Shown here piece after piece: positions 10,341-21,697 of a stretch of 64,000 nucleotides of DNA; position 1 is the first letter of the stretch, and every line of letters starts with the position of its first letter. The notes beneath the pieces are model-generated. The model saw only the letters and a list, made by a program, of their open reading frames with translations. It did no database searches and had not been told where the DNA came from. The DNA comes from Periplaneta americana. Its lineage: Eukaryota > Arthropoda > Insecta > Blattodea > Blattidae. The stretch is from assembly GCF_040183065.1 (NCBI RefSeq), contig NC_091131.1, positions 104,436,830 to 104,500,829 on the forward strand, written 5' to 3'. Position numbers and translations under genes: made by a program.

Positions 10341-11066
10341 TAACAGCTGTATGAGCGCTATGTCCGTTGAGCTTCTTCATTTATCATGCATGTTTCGGGG
10401 ATTGCATCCCCATCATCAGTGATGTCAAGACAGATCGACTCCGGATGTTTGATCTGTACTCCTGCGTGGCATGATGTGAACACAAATTTTGAACATACTA
10501 TGAACTTCGGACCGGAGGTAGAAAAGCCTTGTTCCTTGTTGTTATTCTTAAGTCACATAAATTTCGATTTACACTTCCCCTTCCCGTTTAGTGCGTGCCC
10601 TTCAAACAAATTAGTAAACCACATCTTAAATTCCCCTTTAATTTTCTTGCTGTGTAATCAAAAGGAACTGTGAATTAGGGAAGGGTTAATACCTGTCATT
10701 TGTTACCGTAAGAGTTTCGAGGTTGGGGCAGCCACTTGTCAGTTGTCACAGTCTTCAATTATTGCTCCAGTCACGCAAAACACACAGCTAATATGCCGTA
10801 ATGGGTTGCGTCCCGTAATAATCGTCATTACCGATCCGCACCGCACGATAGAGCGCGTGTTTTTCCCGGCACGGGGAAATCTGAATAGCAAAGAGGGTGG
10901 GCACCGGAAAACTGACGATATTCAATATCTTGAACAGTAGCCAACAACAAACGATACCACACTAATTCTTGGATATATATTTTTCTCGTTTTTGTAAACA
11001 TACAATTGAAGAACGTAGAATTGCGTTTGGAATAAACTGGCAAAATGGATGTTTTGAATATTTTCG
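10341..11066. other. unassigned
   Basis: Short open frames only (for example 10386-10673). I recognise nothing. Confidence 0.45.
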
Positions 11067-11069
11067 CTG

Positions 11070-12135
11070 AATGAATGAATGAATGAATGAATGAATGAAT
11101 GAGCGAACGAAGGGAAGAATGAATTAATGTAGTCCGAACGAGCGAAGGGACGAATGAATCAAGAATGAATAAACGAGTGAAGGAACGAATGAACGAGCGA
11201 ACGAACAAAAGGAAGAATGAATGAATGTACGTCCGAACGAGCGAAGGGACGAATGAATGAATGAACGAAGGAAGGAACGAATGAATGACCGAGCGAACGA
11301 GCGAGGGAACAAATGAATGAATGTACGTCCGAACGAGCGAAGAGACGAATGAATCAAGAATGAATGAACGAGCCAACGAACGAAAGGAAGAATGAATGAA
11401 TGTACGTCCGAATAAGCGAAGGGACGAATGAACCAATGAATGAACGAAGGAATGAATGAATGACCGGGCGAACAAGCGAAGGAACGAATGAACGGAAGAG
11501 AGAAGGGAAGAATGAATGAATGTACGTCCGAACGAGCGAAGTGACGAAGGAACAAATGAATGACCGAGCGAACAAGCGAAGGAACGAATGAACGAACGAG
11601 CGAAGGGAAGAATGAATGAATGTACGTCCGTACGAGCGAAGGGACGAATGAACCAATGAATGAATGAAGGAACGAATGAATGACCGGGCGAACAAGCGAA
11701 GGAACGAATGAACGGAAGAGCGAAGGGAAGAATGAATGAATGTACGTCCGAACGAGCGAAGTGACGAAGGAACGAAAGAATGACCGAGCGAACAAGCGAA
11801 GGAACGAATGAACGAACGAGCGAAGGGAAGAATGAATGAATGTACGTCCGAACGAGCGAAGTGACGAAGGAACGAATGAATGACCGAGCGAACAAGCGAA
11901 GGAACGAATGAACGAACGAGCGAAGGGAAGAATGAATGAATGTACGTCCGAACGAGCGAAGGGACGAATGAACCAATGAATGAATGAAGGAACGAATGAA
12001 TGGCCGAGCGAACAAGCGAAGGAAGGAACGAGCGAAGGGAAGAATGAATGAATGTACGTCCGAACGAGCGAAGGGACGAATCAACCAATGAATGAATGAA
12101 TGAACGAGCGAAGGAACTAATGAACGAATGAATTA
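11070..12135. repeat. GAAT/GAAC-derived satellite with higher-order period
   Basis: It starts as a pure GAAT microsatellite (11070-11100) and becomes an array of GAAT, GAAC, GAGC and GAAG tetramers. A marker, GAATGAATGTACGTCCGAAC, recurs about every 100-120 bp from about 11220 to 12060. Because the units rarely create stops, minus-strand frames of up to about 400 codons stay open (Ser/Arg/Phe/His-rich, RSFVPSLVRS type). These are artefacts of the 4-bp register, not genes. Confidence 0.92.
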
Positions 12136-12529
12136 ATGGTTTAGGCCTACAGAATACATAGTATTCTTACAGACTAAACAGAACCCGGATTCACTGTTTG
12201 AACAGATGCAATGTAAACGACTGCGGTGACACGTCTCGTTGTTCTACAACAGAACGGGCATCGCAAAATGTCACAAATTCATGACGCAATATAAATACTA
12301 CCCGCTACAGTCGCTACACACAAAGTGAAGACAGGGGGTGGGGAAATTCGGTCGCAGTAAGTTAGACAGCAAAGGTGGTTTGTGATCGTCACCACCTGTT
12401 CATAACAAAGAAATAATAAGAGAAAGAAGGAATTAATATATTTTTGTAGGATTATATTATTTTCATCTGCATTCTCTTATTCTTATTACAATATTTCCAT
12501 TCGGTAAAATCTCAAAATAAAGGGATTGC
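12136..12529. other. unassigned; weak TATA-like site at 12290-12297
   Basis: A unique-looking stretch with TATAAATA at 12290 on the plus strand, followed by a C-rich segment. No gene model fits. The promoter reading is speculative. Confidence 0.3.
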
Positions 12530-12537
12530 CTCATAAG

Positions 12538-15386
12538 TAGACATCGGATTTTTAGGCACTAAAAATTGCAGTTTTAGGCGCCTAAAATAAGCTCAAAATT
12601 TGTAAAATTAGGCTCTATTTTAATGAAAATAGGCATGTTAGGCACATCAAGGTATCATACTTATTTCTTTCACTGAAATTTTTAGTTATACACTAAAATA
12701 CGCACAAAAAGTATGTTTAAACATTAAAAAAGAATACTATATTATATTTATAAACAGAGCTGCACAAATTTAATATATTGAACCTAATGAAATAATGATT
12801 ATTGATATCAAGATTACTCATTTTAAGTTATTGAAATTCAGTTCCATGCTCAGACTTTATTATAATTATCTGCACAGTACACCACCAGAATTTTTTCTAA
12901 ATTCTCCACAGTTAACCTTTGCCTTTCGTCACTGAGAATTATTTTGAAAGCAGAAAAACTTCTTTCAACCGAAACTGATGTGAGAGGCGCAAATTTTAAA
13001 TTAGGTACAATAGAAACATCAATACTTACTGGAACATTTACACTTTCCCCCGATATCACTCTTGATACTTTTTCCAACAATGAAAATCCTACATTCTTAT
13101 TTAATACGTTGTCCCACTTATTTTTAACTTTTTTCCGTTTCGCCCAAAGCAGAATGTATATTCACTTGAGCTTCCTTTACTATTGCTATTTGGCTACAAA
13201 GAGATTGTTTTTCACGTTCTAATTGTTCAATGCTTGCAGGTATGAAAGAAAAGTTTGATGTTATGTAGGCAATATCGTTTTTCACTCGTGAGTCATTCAG
13301 ACAATCTTTCACTGCTTTCACACATGCTGCACTATCAGTTTCAGGTAATTTATCAATAACTGTGACCACTTCTTTAAAATACTTAGAATAATACACCACT
13401 GACTGAATCCAGGTTCCCCATCGTGTAACAACTAGCTGAGGTGGGAGTGGGATATCTGGAAAGTTCTCTCTGAATATTGAAATCCTGGATGGGGTTTACA
13501 AAAACATTTTTTTGTGTTAGAAATAAACGAATTGACAAGAGGAAATTCATTTCGGATTGTTTCAGAAACCCTGTGAAGGCCATGTGCTAGACAGGTTACA
13601 TGCGTGAGGTTAGGATAAAATGTTTTAAGAAGTGGAGCTGCAGCAACCATGTATGAGGCAGCATCAGTACAAAACAACAGAACTTTAGAATCGTCTATAT
13701 TACCTGAGTATAAAGACTGTAGGCCTTTATTTACAAAATAAGCAATGGCTTGGCTATTCACTTTCGAAAGTTCCTTAACACATACGAGGTGTGGAATCGA
13801 AGGTCCATCAGGACTAAGTTTTCCTACTACCATATTTGCTATATACCTATTCATAGGATCTGAGGTTTCATCCACTGAGACCCATATGTAAGAATCACCT
13901 ATATCCTCCCGAATGGAAGCTAAAGTTTCATTGTATAGGTATTCTGTCTAAGTAATTTTTTCTTAGGGTCGACACAGATGGGATATTTTGTTTGCAGTAT
14001 TTTTGTAAAAACTATCTTAAAACCGGATTTTCAATTGCATTCCAGGGAATGTTAGCAGCAACAAACGCTCTGGTTAAATCAGCATAGAAATTGCTGCTGA
14101 GATTGGATGAAGTAGGCTGTGTTGATAAAGTTTGTTGCAGTTGATTTTTCTGCTGAGCTTTAGCCTTATGAGCCGCTCCTTGCACATGCTGCTTTAGGTG
14201 GCACTTCTTTTCTTGCGAAATCTAAAAATGTAAAGTAAACTGAATTAAAATAAAATCCTAATTGTTGTATTGCCGTATTTCTATCACAAAGTTAGTGGGT
14301 TCGAACAATCAAAATTTTAATGACCTGCAAATACTTTAACTATCGGAATTTAAAAGGTTAAAGTGTAGTGGTCTTAAAAAGAATTATACCTCAGGATAGC
14401 TCAGTCAATGTATAAATATTATAGGCCTACTCATTAAAATTAATAGAATTTATATATTTCAACTATTGTTACATACCTGTTTGCTACAAATCTTGCAGAA
14501 TATTATTTTTCCATCATAAGTGAATTCTGAATATTCTGTTAGCCATTGCCGGATCAATGTAGATTTTGCACTTATATTTTTCGGCATTATCGCGTTAAAC
14601 TTCACAGGAAAACGTCCTACCGCTCAAAACTTCTCAACACAAATAAGGTGAGGGAAAGAGCAACTGTTAACGAGCATTCAAATGAACCGTTGTTATTGAG
14701 ATTCAATTGGACAAAAATACAAAGTTCCACTTATTGTTGCATTTCCTGGTAGTGTTAACACTAGGAGGGCCTTCTTTTAAATATTTTGTAACGGTTTACC
14801 CTACTAATTCGCAGTTTTTCGACTTTTCATAAATATTTCAAAAACACTCTTTCTCCAAAAATTGTGATTTTATGACACTCTGAAGGGCAGTACAGCTAAT
14901 CGGTTTCAGACCAAAAACAGTCATTTTTATAGTATAGTATATCTCTGAATCGGTAGCAGCACATGTTGTGATTGTTGCCTGCTTCAAAACTAAGGTTGGT
15001 TCTTTGTCGGCATTTATGCCTCCAAACATGTTAAATTCGGTGAAATCTATTGCGAGTGTCGTGAGATTCAAAACATTTTGTTTCCTTTATCAATGGTTTC
15101 ATGGCCGGTGTGAAGCAAACTTTCCACATTTTAAATGCCTTACATTTCGCAGTGAATGCATGTATAAATTATAAAAAGTAAGAGTAAAATGCGAAACTTT
15201 ACAGTGAGTTAGGCATTTTTAGGCGAATATTAACAAATTAGGCTCTAATAACCGTTTTAGGGCATTTTAGGGCACTATAAAACTCTTTGAATACCTTTCA
15301 ATTTCCATGAAACACAAATATTAATAATTTTTTTACTTTTCTCCTAAAGAAACAAAATAGGCATTTGCCCTAGAATCCGATGTCTG
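12538..15386 (-). mobile_element. hAT transposon with TIRs and 8-bp TSD
   Basis: The 2849-bp element has left terminus TAGACATCGGATTTTTAGGC and right terminus (reverse complement) CAGACATCGGATTCTAGGGC. The 8-bp TSD CTCATAAG is exact at 12530-12537 and 15387-15394. Subterminal regions carry scattered TTAGGC and GCCTAA motifs, as transposase-binding arrays often do. A broken transposase gene lies inside on the minus strand. Confidence 0.92.
12850..14587 (-). pseudogene. hAT transposase, two exons, broken
   Basis: Exon 1 (14477-14587) encodes MPKNISAKSTLIRQWLTEY and then a C-x2-C knuckle (CKIC). It ends at a GT donor. A 255-bp GT-AG intron leads to exon 2 from 14221, which supplies the rest of a BED-type finger (CHLKQH), a Gln-rich linker and FVAANIPWNAIENP. 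A hAT core follows: VDETSDPMNRYIAN, LFCTDAASYMV, VTCLAHGLHRV and the C-terminal dimerisation block SVERSFSAFKIILSDERQRL. At least one in-frame stop (after NPVLR, about 14030) and frameshifts near 13930, 13510 and 13440 disable it. The family looks close to the hAT lineage that gave rise to CGGBP1-like proteins; that comparison is from memory. Confidence 0.88.
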
Positions 15387-15394
15387 CTCATAAG

Positions 15395-15699
15395 TATGGG
15401 TAGTCACTGTCAATTGTGCACGAAGGCTGGCATCTGTTAAGCGTGTCCTTTTTTATTTTAATATGCTCAATTTATTATATATATACGTAGAACCGAACAT
15501 AGCTGCGACTGTGGCAGCAAATGATCTATAGGTAGGCCTATTCTAAAGCAAAACTCAGCTCGAACTCCTCGCGTCGCGCATGCTATACCCCTCTTATTCC
15601 CTTGCGGTAGGCGTGAGAGCATGCTGGGAACGGGAGGTTACGTCATCTGCGCGAGAGAGCCACACCCGCTGGTTTCTGCGCACTGAGTTTTCCTTGTTG
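15395..15699. other. unassigned, GC-rich end
   Basis: From about 15550 the sequence is GC-rich with several CGCG steps. No recognised feature. Confidence 0.4.
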
Positions 15700-16113
15700 G
15701 ATGCCTATAAGACGTGGATATTTAAAGGAGTCAGTATTTTTAAATACATATAAAACAACACAATCCTTATTCTTTCTTTACACAAAGGTGTCATTTTGGA
15801 GATCAGCAACCTCAAAATGTAAGTCTGGTCGTTGCAATATTTATCTATTCTTGAATCAGAAAGATTTGAAAGTGACTTCAGACAAGAAAAATGATTAAAC
15901 TCATTTTCTTTCAATTGCAGTATCCAAACATTTATCATCATGGCTGTTTTGATCACGTCCTTGAAGTGGACAGTTTAGTTTGTTCAGCTGTTCAGAAATA
16001 TCTGTTATGAACGCCAAATCTCTATTCAGATAGTACTGGATAACAGAATGAGCACTGCTGACAGTACAGACAACGCTAGAGGAAGGGTTCAGCTCGGAGA
16101 GGGGTGTTGTCAC
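15700..16113 (-). pseudogene. possible hAT (ZBED-like) transposase fragment
   Basis: The minus-strand frame at 15901-16113 contains LAFITDISEQLNKLNCPLQG. This resembles the conserved LAYLTDIxxHLNxLNxxLQG stretch of ZBED5/GTF2IRD2-like hAT transposases. The continuation, after a frame change, reads ILQLKENEFNHFSCLKS, in the place where relatives have a WxxQLxxxNxxHFP-type stretch. No other hAT domain and no TIRs are visible, so this is a short broken relic at best. Confidence 0.5.
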
Positions 16114-17995
16114 GTGGAACTAACGTCAGAGTTCAGGCGCTGTTTCACGAAACACAATTTTGCGATGCCTGCTCTATAACCACGAAGTCAACGGAGCTTT
16201 CGTGCGACGCCGCTCTCTTGCGCTGTCTCTTGTACACAACACCTGATCTTAGGCTTGTTTGTTCATCTCAAGATGACATTTTCTGTATGCCCCTTTTCAG
16301 CGCTCCCGCCACCTCCGTGTGTAGTCCCTCAATTTGTTAGGTGTTTTGTCCTCTTTCTTTCCGCACCCGAATCTCACGGGATTTTAAAATTGTAAATGTT
16401 TAGACATTTTAAATTTAAGTCCAAATTGTTCTCCTTGTTTGCAAATTTTCACTATGTTACAGTTACCCGTTCACTGTTGTTGCGCTTTTATTTTGTAGAA
16501 CAGTTCGTAAAGAATCATTTAAGTGGTAAATCAGGCGTGTAGATCATGAGTTGCGGCTTTCGGAATGACGTGAAACGTGTTAATTTTTACCTCGCGTTCA
16601 GCTGCATTCCTCTCTTATATCAAATGCGTAACTCCGAGAAGTCACCTACCATAAACATGCGTATGCGCCCTCTTTCTACAGTGTGATACTATAATCGTTC
16701 CTCTCTGACTATTACACGCCGAGCTACAAGCATTTCAAATATCATCCTTTTTCGCTACACCCTAAACTTTTGCACGGTGCTCCATACAAGGTACGGACAA
16801 AAACGTATTTTACGTCAAAATAAATTAATATAGTTAAAACATAGCAGAGAAATGACCTGCATTTCGTATATCTTAACGTGTCTGGTGTGATTTCAATATT
16901 CCACAACTACAACTCTCACTTCAACCTGCTTGCCCTTTCAAGGTAGCTATGCCCTGTTGCTAGCTCCTCTGACAGGCCTAGGATGAAAATTGATTCGATA
17001 AGTAAAATCTTAATTATGCACTGCAGAGAGCTTCTAACATTTACATTTTCCTATAAATAATTATCAGAGAATTTTGTTTAAATCAGAAAGCTCTATAACA
17101 TCATACACAGTAGTACCTACTTTGCAAAAGTAAGTTTCTTGATAATTCACGGGCCATCAAACTTCAAAGAGCATTTTTTTCTCTCGAAAACTATAAACGA
17201 ATGAGTAACATGCCAATACGATACTTTTACTTCGAAGATTTATCGCTGTAAATAAATAGGCCAACATAAGGTTTCATTCTACTCTGCATATCATCGCTGT
17301 TATTCCCTATTCCAAAACTTCGTAAATCCAATTACAGCTTAAACTGAGTTTTCGGGCTCAACAGTTGCAAAATATCGGTCCTCGCTGGTTTATGAACGCT
17401 TATAGAAGAATGAACAATATATTTTCCACAAATGACAAAATACAAAACCATGTAGAGTGGTATGATAGCATATTTGTTAATACAAAAACTCTTACAGTTA
17501 ATGTTTGGATATACAGAAGAATGTTTGGTGTTTTATTCTATTAATACAAAATCTAGTAAATAGTCAATGGGAGATTTTGGGAGTTATAGATATTTTGTGA
17601 AAGCACCTGCTTACGCTTTATTAATGTTTTTGTTTTTGCTGAAAAAAAAATTGTTTTTTGGAGTTACGAGGTTTTAAAATATCAGCACCGATACAACAGT
17701 TGGTTTCATTTAGGGTCTATCAATGATTCTTTATTGACACTACACCTTGACACTGTCCATTAAACATTAAGTACACATTAAAGCTGTCGCAAACAAAGAT
17801 CCGACTTCTGACAGTTCCATAATGTTTTCTTTTTTTTTTAACTTCCTCCTACCCGCAGCCTCCTTGGAACAATTAATAGAAACTATATTCGTCACTCGCC
17901 TTTCTGACGCCATAAGGTAAGTGAAGACGAAGTTGCCACATAGATCCTTAGTTCAGTTGTCAATGTAATGTAAACATCTGTTTCACCTATAAGGC
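16114..17995. other. no gene recognised
   Basis: Mixed composition: 16100-16340 is GC-richer with a 78-codon open frame of no known similarity, and the rest is AT-rich with poly(A/T) runs at 17641 and 17828. No TIR pair or tRNA-like head found. Confidence 0.45.
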
Positions 17996-18537
17996 CTAGC
18001 GCACGAGCGGATTTCTGTCCGTGAGGATATTTAGCCGCGGCGGTAAGAAAACAGCTCTTTTGATTTGCGTGGGCGCACGAACGATGAAAAAACCGCTCTT
18101 CTCTCAGTCTACTGTAGCTCTAGCTGAAACACTCAAGAAGAAAACATGAATTTTGTGGAAAATCTGTAATATTTATATTACGTCTTCGAAAACAGCGAAG
18201 AAAGAGAATGTGGGTCCATCCCCTCTTAAGCCAAAGACTACTTAAGGGACAGATTCATTGTACAAATACGAAATTAAAATTTGGAGCGAGACTTGATGAA
18301 AGTCCACCTGTATGTAGGCCTAGGCAGCAATTTCGCACTACTGTTCACAAGTACCATATATACAGGGACTGTTGTTTACTGTACAGCATGCGAAATGTAT
18401 TGTAAGCGAAACTTAATAAGGGAGCTCCAAATTTTATTTCCGTATCATATCCTAAAAACATTTCTGGATATTTTATTCATTCAACGTATTATTAAACTTC
18501 ATACAGCCACACATAGCTTATCAGGATACAAACAATT

Positions 18538-18591
18538 ATGAGAAAGGCAGTAGCACCAGAAGAAAGACTAGCAGTCACCGTAAGGTTAACA
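18538..18591 (+). pseudogene. PIF/Harbinger transposase N-terminal scrap
   Basis: The frame reads MRKAVAPEERLAVTVR. HARBI1-like transposases carry a close match (xxAVxPEERLAVTLRYLATG) ahead of the helix-turn-helix region. The expected FLATG continuation is missing and the frame decays quickly. It is too short to function, but its position inside an element that also encodes a BESS motif supports the call. Confidence 0.55.
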
Positions 18592-19010
18592 ATATTTATA
18601 TTTGGTTTCAATCGTTACAATTTACATAAGACATTGCATACGAGTATATAAAGCAAGTTATTTAATATGTTTATGTTAATGCAGTTCGAATAAGTCAGAT
18701 TAACTTGATGAGAGCACTATACTGTCACTAGGCGACAATGAAAAACCACTGAGTGTAGCCTACTGCAGGACGGCGTTGGTTCAGAATTGGGTACGTATGA
18801 TGAAAAGTACATTGCTGTAGACGAAGTCTGTTCTATGTGAAGAATATGTATCTGTTGAAGTGGAACATCAGCCCAGGTTGAGTCAAATGTGTAGACTGAT
18901 TATGTGGTGGCATTCCAGATGAACTAAATACATTTGAAGGTTAGGGGAAGTGAGAATTGATATGCATAAATGTGTTTTGATATCCTGCATGACTGAGTGA
19001 CCTGGATTAG

Positions 19011-19225
19011 CTATTTAGTTGAAAAATGAATTTTTGTAATACTGTCAATATTTGTTGTGGTGAAAGTTTTCGAAAAGTCGGCAATAATGAGAGCAAGAAA
19101 GATTCATCTTTATCAATTTCTTCTGTTTTACTATCCTTCAAAATTTGTAGATGGGATTCTTTGAAATTAGGCTTCCTAGATATTAATTTCTTTTGCCTCT
19201 TTGTTTCCTTACTTGGCGAAGACTT
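19011..19225 (-). pseudogene. MADF-BESS (Myb-like) protein C-terminal remnant
   Basis: The minus-strand frame from about 19225 runs through a Lys/Arg-rich linker, then DESFLLSLLPTFRKLSPQQ and a short hydrophobic helix, then stops at 19011. FLLSLLPxxxxLSPxQ is the BESS protein-interaction motif found at the C-terminus of MADF-domain proteins, including the second protein of PIF/Harbinger transposons. The MADF domain itself is not visible upstream, so this is partial. The BESS motif looks well preserved. Confidence 0.68.
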
Positions 19226-19498
19226 TCCATTGCGTTGGGATAATATTTCACAACTGCATCATTAAGCGGTTGTTTTGCAGCTCGTGTGCACACTAACATA
19301 TTCTGACACGTGTTTCATAATATTGCGCGGTTGGCGCTCCGCTTAGAAAATAGAACATGTTGCGTTTTTAAAACCGCTGCTGTAAAATATCCGCTCGTGA
19401 GTTCACATCAATTTCAAGCAATGTGTTCTATCAAAGCGGTTTTTTAACCGCGGCGGATAAGCGGACGAAAAACCTCCCGTGCGCGCTTAGTAGGCCTA

Positions 19499-20511
19499 GC
19501 TTAAAAATATCTAAAATAGAAATTTCGCCCCTCTCCTCCCTTAAACTCCGAGTGCTGTCGGTAGCTCTGACTAAAGGAAATCTCCACTATTCCAGACGAG
19601 GATTGAAGCCCGTAGGCGCAAGCAAGCGGATCTGGGTGCATAATAAAGCAGGAAGGAAGCTCATTAGAGGAGGACTGTGGCGTCACGTGCGCCGGCTTCC
19701 CACAGGCCGGCTACCGTTTAGCGACAAATGACACACGGCTGGCGCGGCCGTAACCTGCAATAACCGCACAGCGCCCAGCCGGTAATAAATAATAGTAATA
19801 ATGGAGCCTGTCAGAGAACGGCGAGGCGCAGGGCACGTATAGCTGCTATCAGGGGGATCGACCGCCCGCGCATCGCTTTGTAACATCAAATCCAGAGCAG
19901 CACACCGACCGCGGAGATACTCCTGCATCTCTGGTCTAGTGAGCACCGTATTTGCTACTGTTCGCGGATATGAACACGACGAGGTGCGATGGATTTTTGA
20001 GAGTTATCAAAGCCTCTAATTGAAGCGGAAGGCTATAAAAAAAAGTTGCAGCATGTACATGGCAATATGCCACTTCTCAATACTTCTAGCTCATATACCA
20101 CCCCTATGATGTCAAACAACTATGGTTTGTTAACGTGTAAAATGGGAAGGTCAGAAGTGTATCGATGTGTATCGGAGATGGATTGTGTAATTCTTTGCTG
20201 GAAATAATATTTAGTATTTCGGCCCTTATATAATTACTTTACAGGCTTATGAGAAGAAATGTCGTATAAACTTATAGGCCTAATCATTTATGATGGAATT
20301 TATACACATTACATTATACATTTATTTATCCACTTTGATTTTGTAATGTGGAATTTACACCACTAATAAAAATGTTGTAAACACATTCATTACGCAACTA
20401 GTTAGATAATGATAGGACCTACTTCTATTATGTAACTGGTTAGGTAATGATACTGCTATTATCTAACTGGTTGCATAATGTGAACCACATATTAAATAAA
20501 ATAAAATTGAA
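19499..20511. other. GC-rich stretch plus a small inverted repeat
   Basis: 19560-19980 is GC-rich (CGCGGCC, CCGCCCGCGC) with open frames on both strands, none recognised. Around 20388-20480, CATTACGCAACTAGTTAGAT is followed about 60 bp on by its imperfect inverse (ATCTAACTGGTTGCATAATG), a possible small MITE. Confidence 0.45.
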
Positions 20512-20524
20512 TTGATTTTATTTA

Positions 20525-20879
20525 AAGTAAGTAAATCCGTAGCGCTACAGCCCATGAAAGGGCATGACCGACCAGCCAGCTGCTGGCCTCACGTCCACAT
20601 GCCGAAGCAGAGGTGGACGATCATCCAACCAGAATGGAGGTATCGTGTGGTTAGCACGATGATCCCCCCAGCCGTTATAGCTGGTTTGCGAAACCGGATT
20701 TTCGCTACCTATCGTAGCTCCCCAAGTGCATCACGATGCTGGGTGGGCACTGGTCCCATACACTGGCCGAAATTTCATGAGAAAATTTCTTCCCCCATGA
20801 GTACTCGAACCAGCGCGTATTCCGTAACGCGAGTCCGAGGCAGGATGCCTTAGACCATGACGCCACAGCGAGGAACTTT
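20525..20879 (-). mobile_element. tRNA-derived SINE with 13-bp TSD
   Basis: The minus-strand head has an A box TGGTCTAAGGC and a B box GGTTCGAGTACTC. The TSD TTGATTTTATTTA is exact at 20512-20524 and 20880-20892. The 3' end carries GGGCTGTAGCGCTACGGAT (20535-20553, read on minus), which matches the 3' end of the RTE-type LINE at 42838-43546 with one mismatch. That LINE is therefore a candidate source of its mobilising enzyme. Confidence 0.88.
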
Positions 20880-21286
20880 TTGATTTTATTTATTATAATA
20901 TAAACATTAACAACAATATGTTCGACACACATTTTTCTTGGAACACCAATCTTCGTATTCTTTTATATTCCACTTCATATCTTAAGCGGGATGGTATTAA
21001 ACATTCAATTGCAGAAGTTGCATCATATTTATTATCTGAATCCTCGTTTGAACTCATTTTAACAATGTTCGTTTATTTCTCCTAGTACTGTTGTTCTTCT
21101 TTATAAATAAAAGCATATCGTGTTCAAAACTAATAAAACAAACATAACGAATCCCATTTCGCAGGAAGAAACTAATATAATGTAATCGCCTCTCCACAAA
21201 AGACATGTTCATAACTGTAAAAGTGATACAATTACTTTTATTTAAAAAAATTATCAAAGTGGATAAAACGTTGTACGATATATTTA

Positions 21287-21594
21287 TGGGAGAGTCGGGT
21301 AATGTTGGACATCGGGTAATATCGGGCAGTGCGTTTCTTTCATCTACCACCATATGGTAGTACCTGAATGACATGGTTACGTTTCTCTATGCGACATCAC
21401 AGAAACGTAACCATGTCAATCAGGTACTATCATCGTGTGGTAGATGAAAGTAACTCACTGTCTGACATGGTTACGTTTCTCTATGCGACATCACAGAAAC
21501 GTAACCATGTCAATCAGGTACTATCATCGTGTGGTAGATGAAAGAAACTCACTTTCCGATATTACCCGACGTCCGATACTACCCGACTCTCCCC
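21287..21594. mobile_element. palindromic TA-flanked MITE, copy 1
   Basis: Long inverted arms begin GGGAGAGTCGGGTAAT and contain a repeated sub-motif (TCGGGTARTATCGGACA). TA flanks both ends. A 94-bp inner block (starting at 21370 and 21464) is duplicated head to tail, which explains why this copy is longer than the one at 28484. Confidence 0.85.
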
Positions 21595-21697
21595 TATCGT
21601 AACTTCATATTACAATACTCGACTGGTTATCCAACTCGGCCTGCGGCTTCGTTTGACAACTTTCCAATATCGTATTGTAATATGAAGCCTTACGATA
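21595..21697. repeat. short inverted-repeat element
   Basis: A perfect 16-bp arm CTTCATATTACAATAC (21603-21618) pairs with 21672-21687, with TATCGTAA-like extensions on both sides. It adjoins the end of the MITE at 21594. It could be a solo MITE. Confidence 0.7.

Larger units (their letters stand above)
18000..19487. mobile_element. PIF/Harbinger element remnant
   Basis: Imperfect inverted ends: left AGCGCACGAGCGGATTT with CCGCGGCGGT further in; right (reverse complement) AGCGCGCACGGGAGG with CCGCCGCGGTT, and both continue to CTTTTGAT / CTTTGAT. Inside are two relics in divergent reading directions: a transposase piece on plus and a BESS-type piece on minus. This matches the two-gene design of PIF/Harbinger transposons. 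I could not fix a 3-bp TSD; TAGGCC sequence at both ends blurs the boundary. Confidence 0.65.

Noticed and set aside
11070..11110. GAAT run at the satellite start as an RTE family B tail
   Set aside because: No LINE sequence adjoins it on either side, so the link is only compositional.
10828..12084. A 418-codon minus-strand open frame rich in Ser, Arg, Phe and His
   Set aside because: It lies wholly on the GAAT/GAAC satellite. Overlapping long frames exist in other registers, and the peptide is a translation of tetramers.
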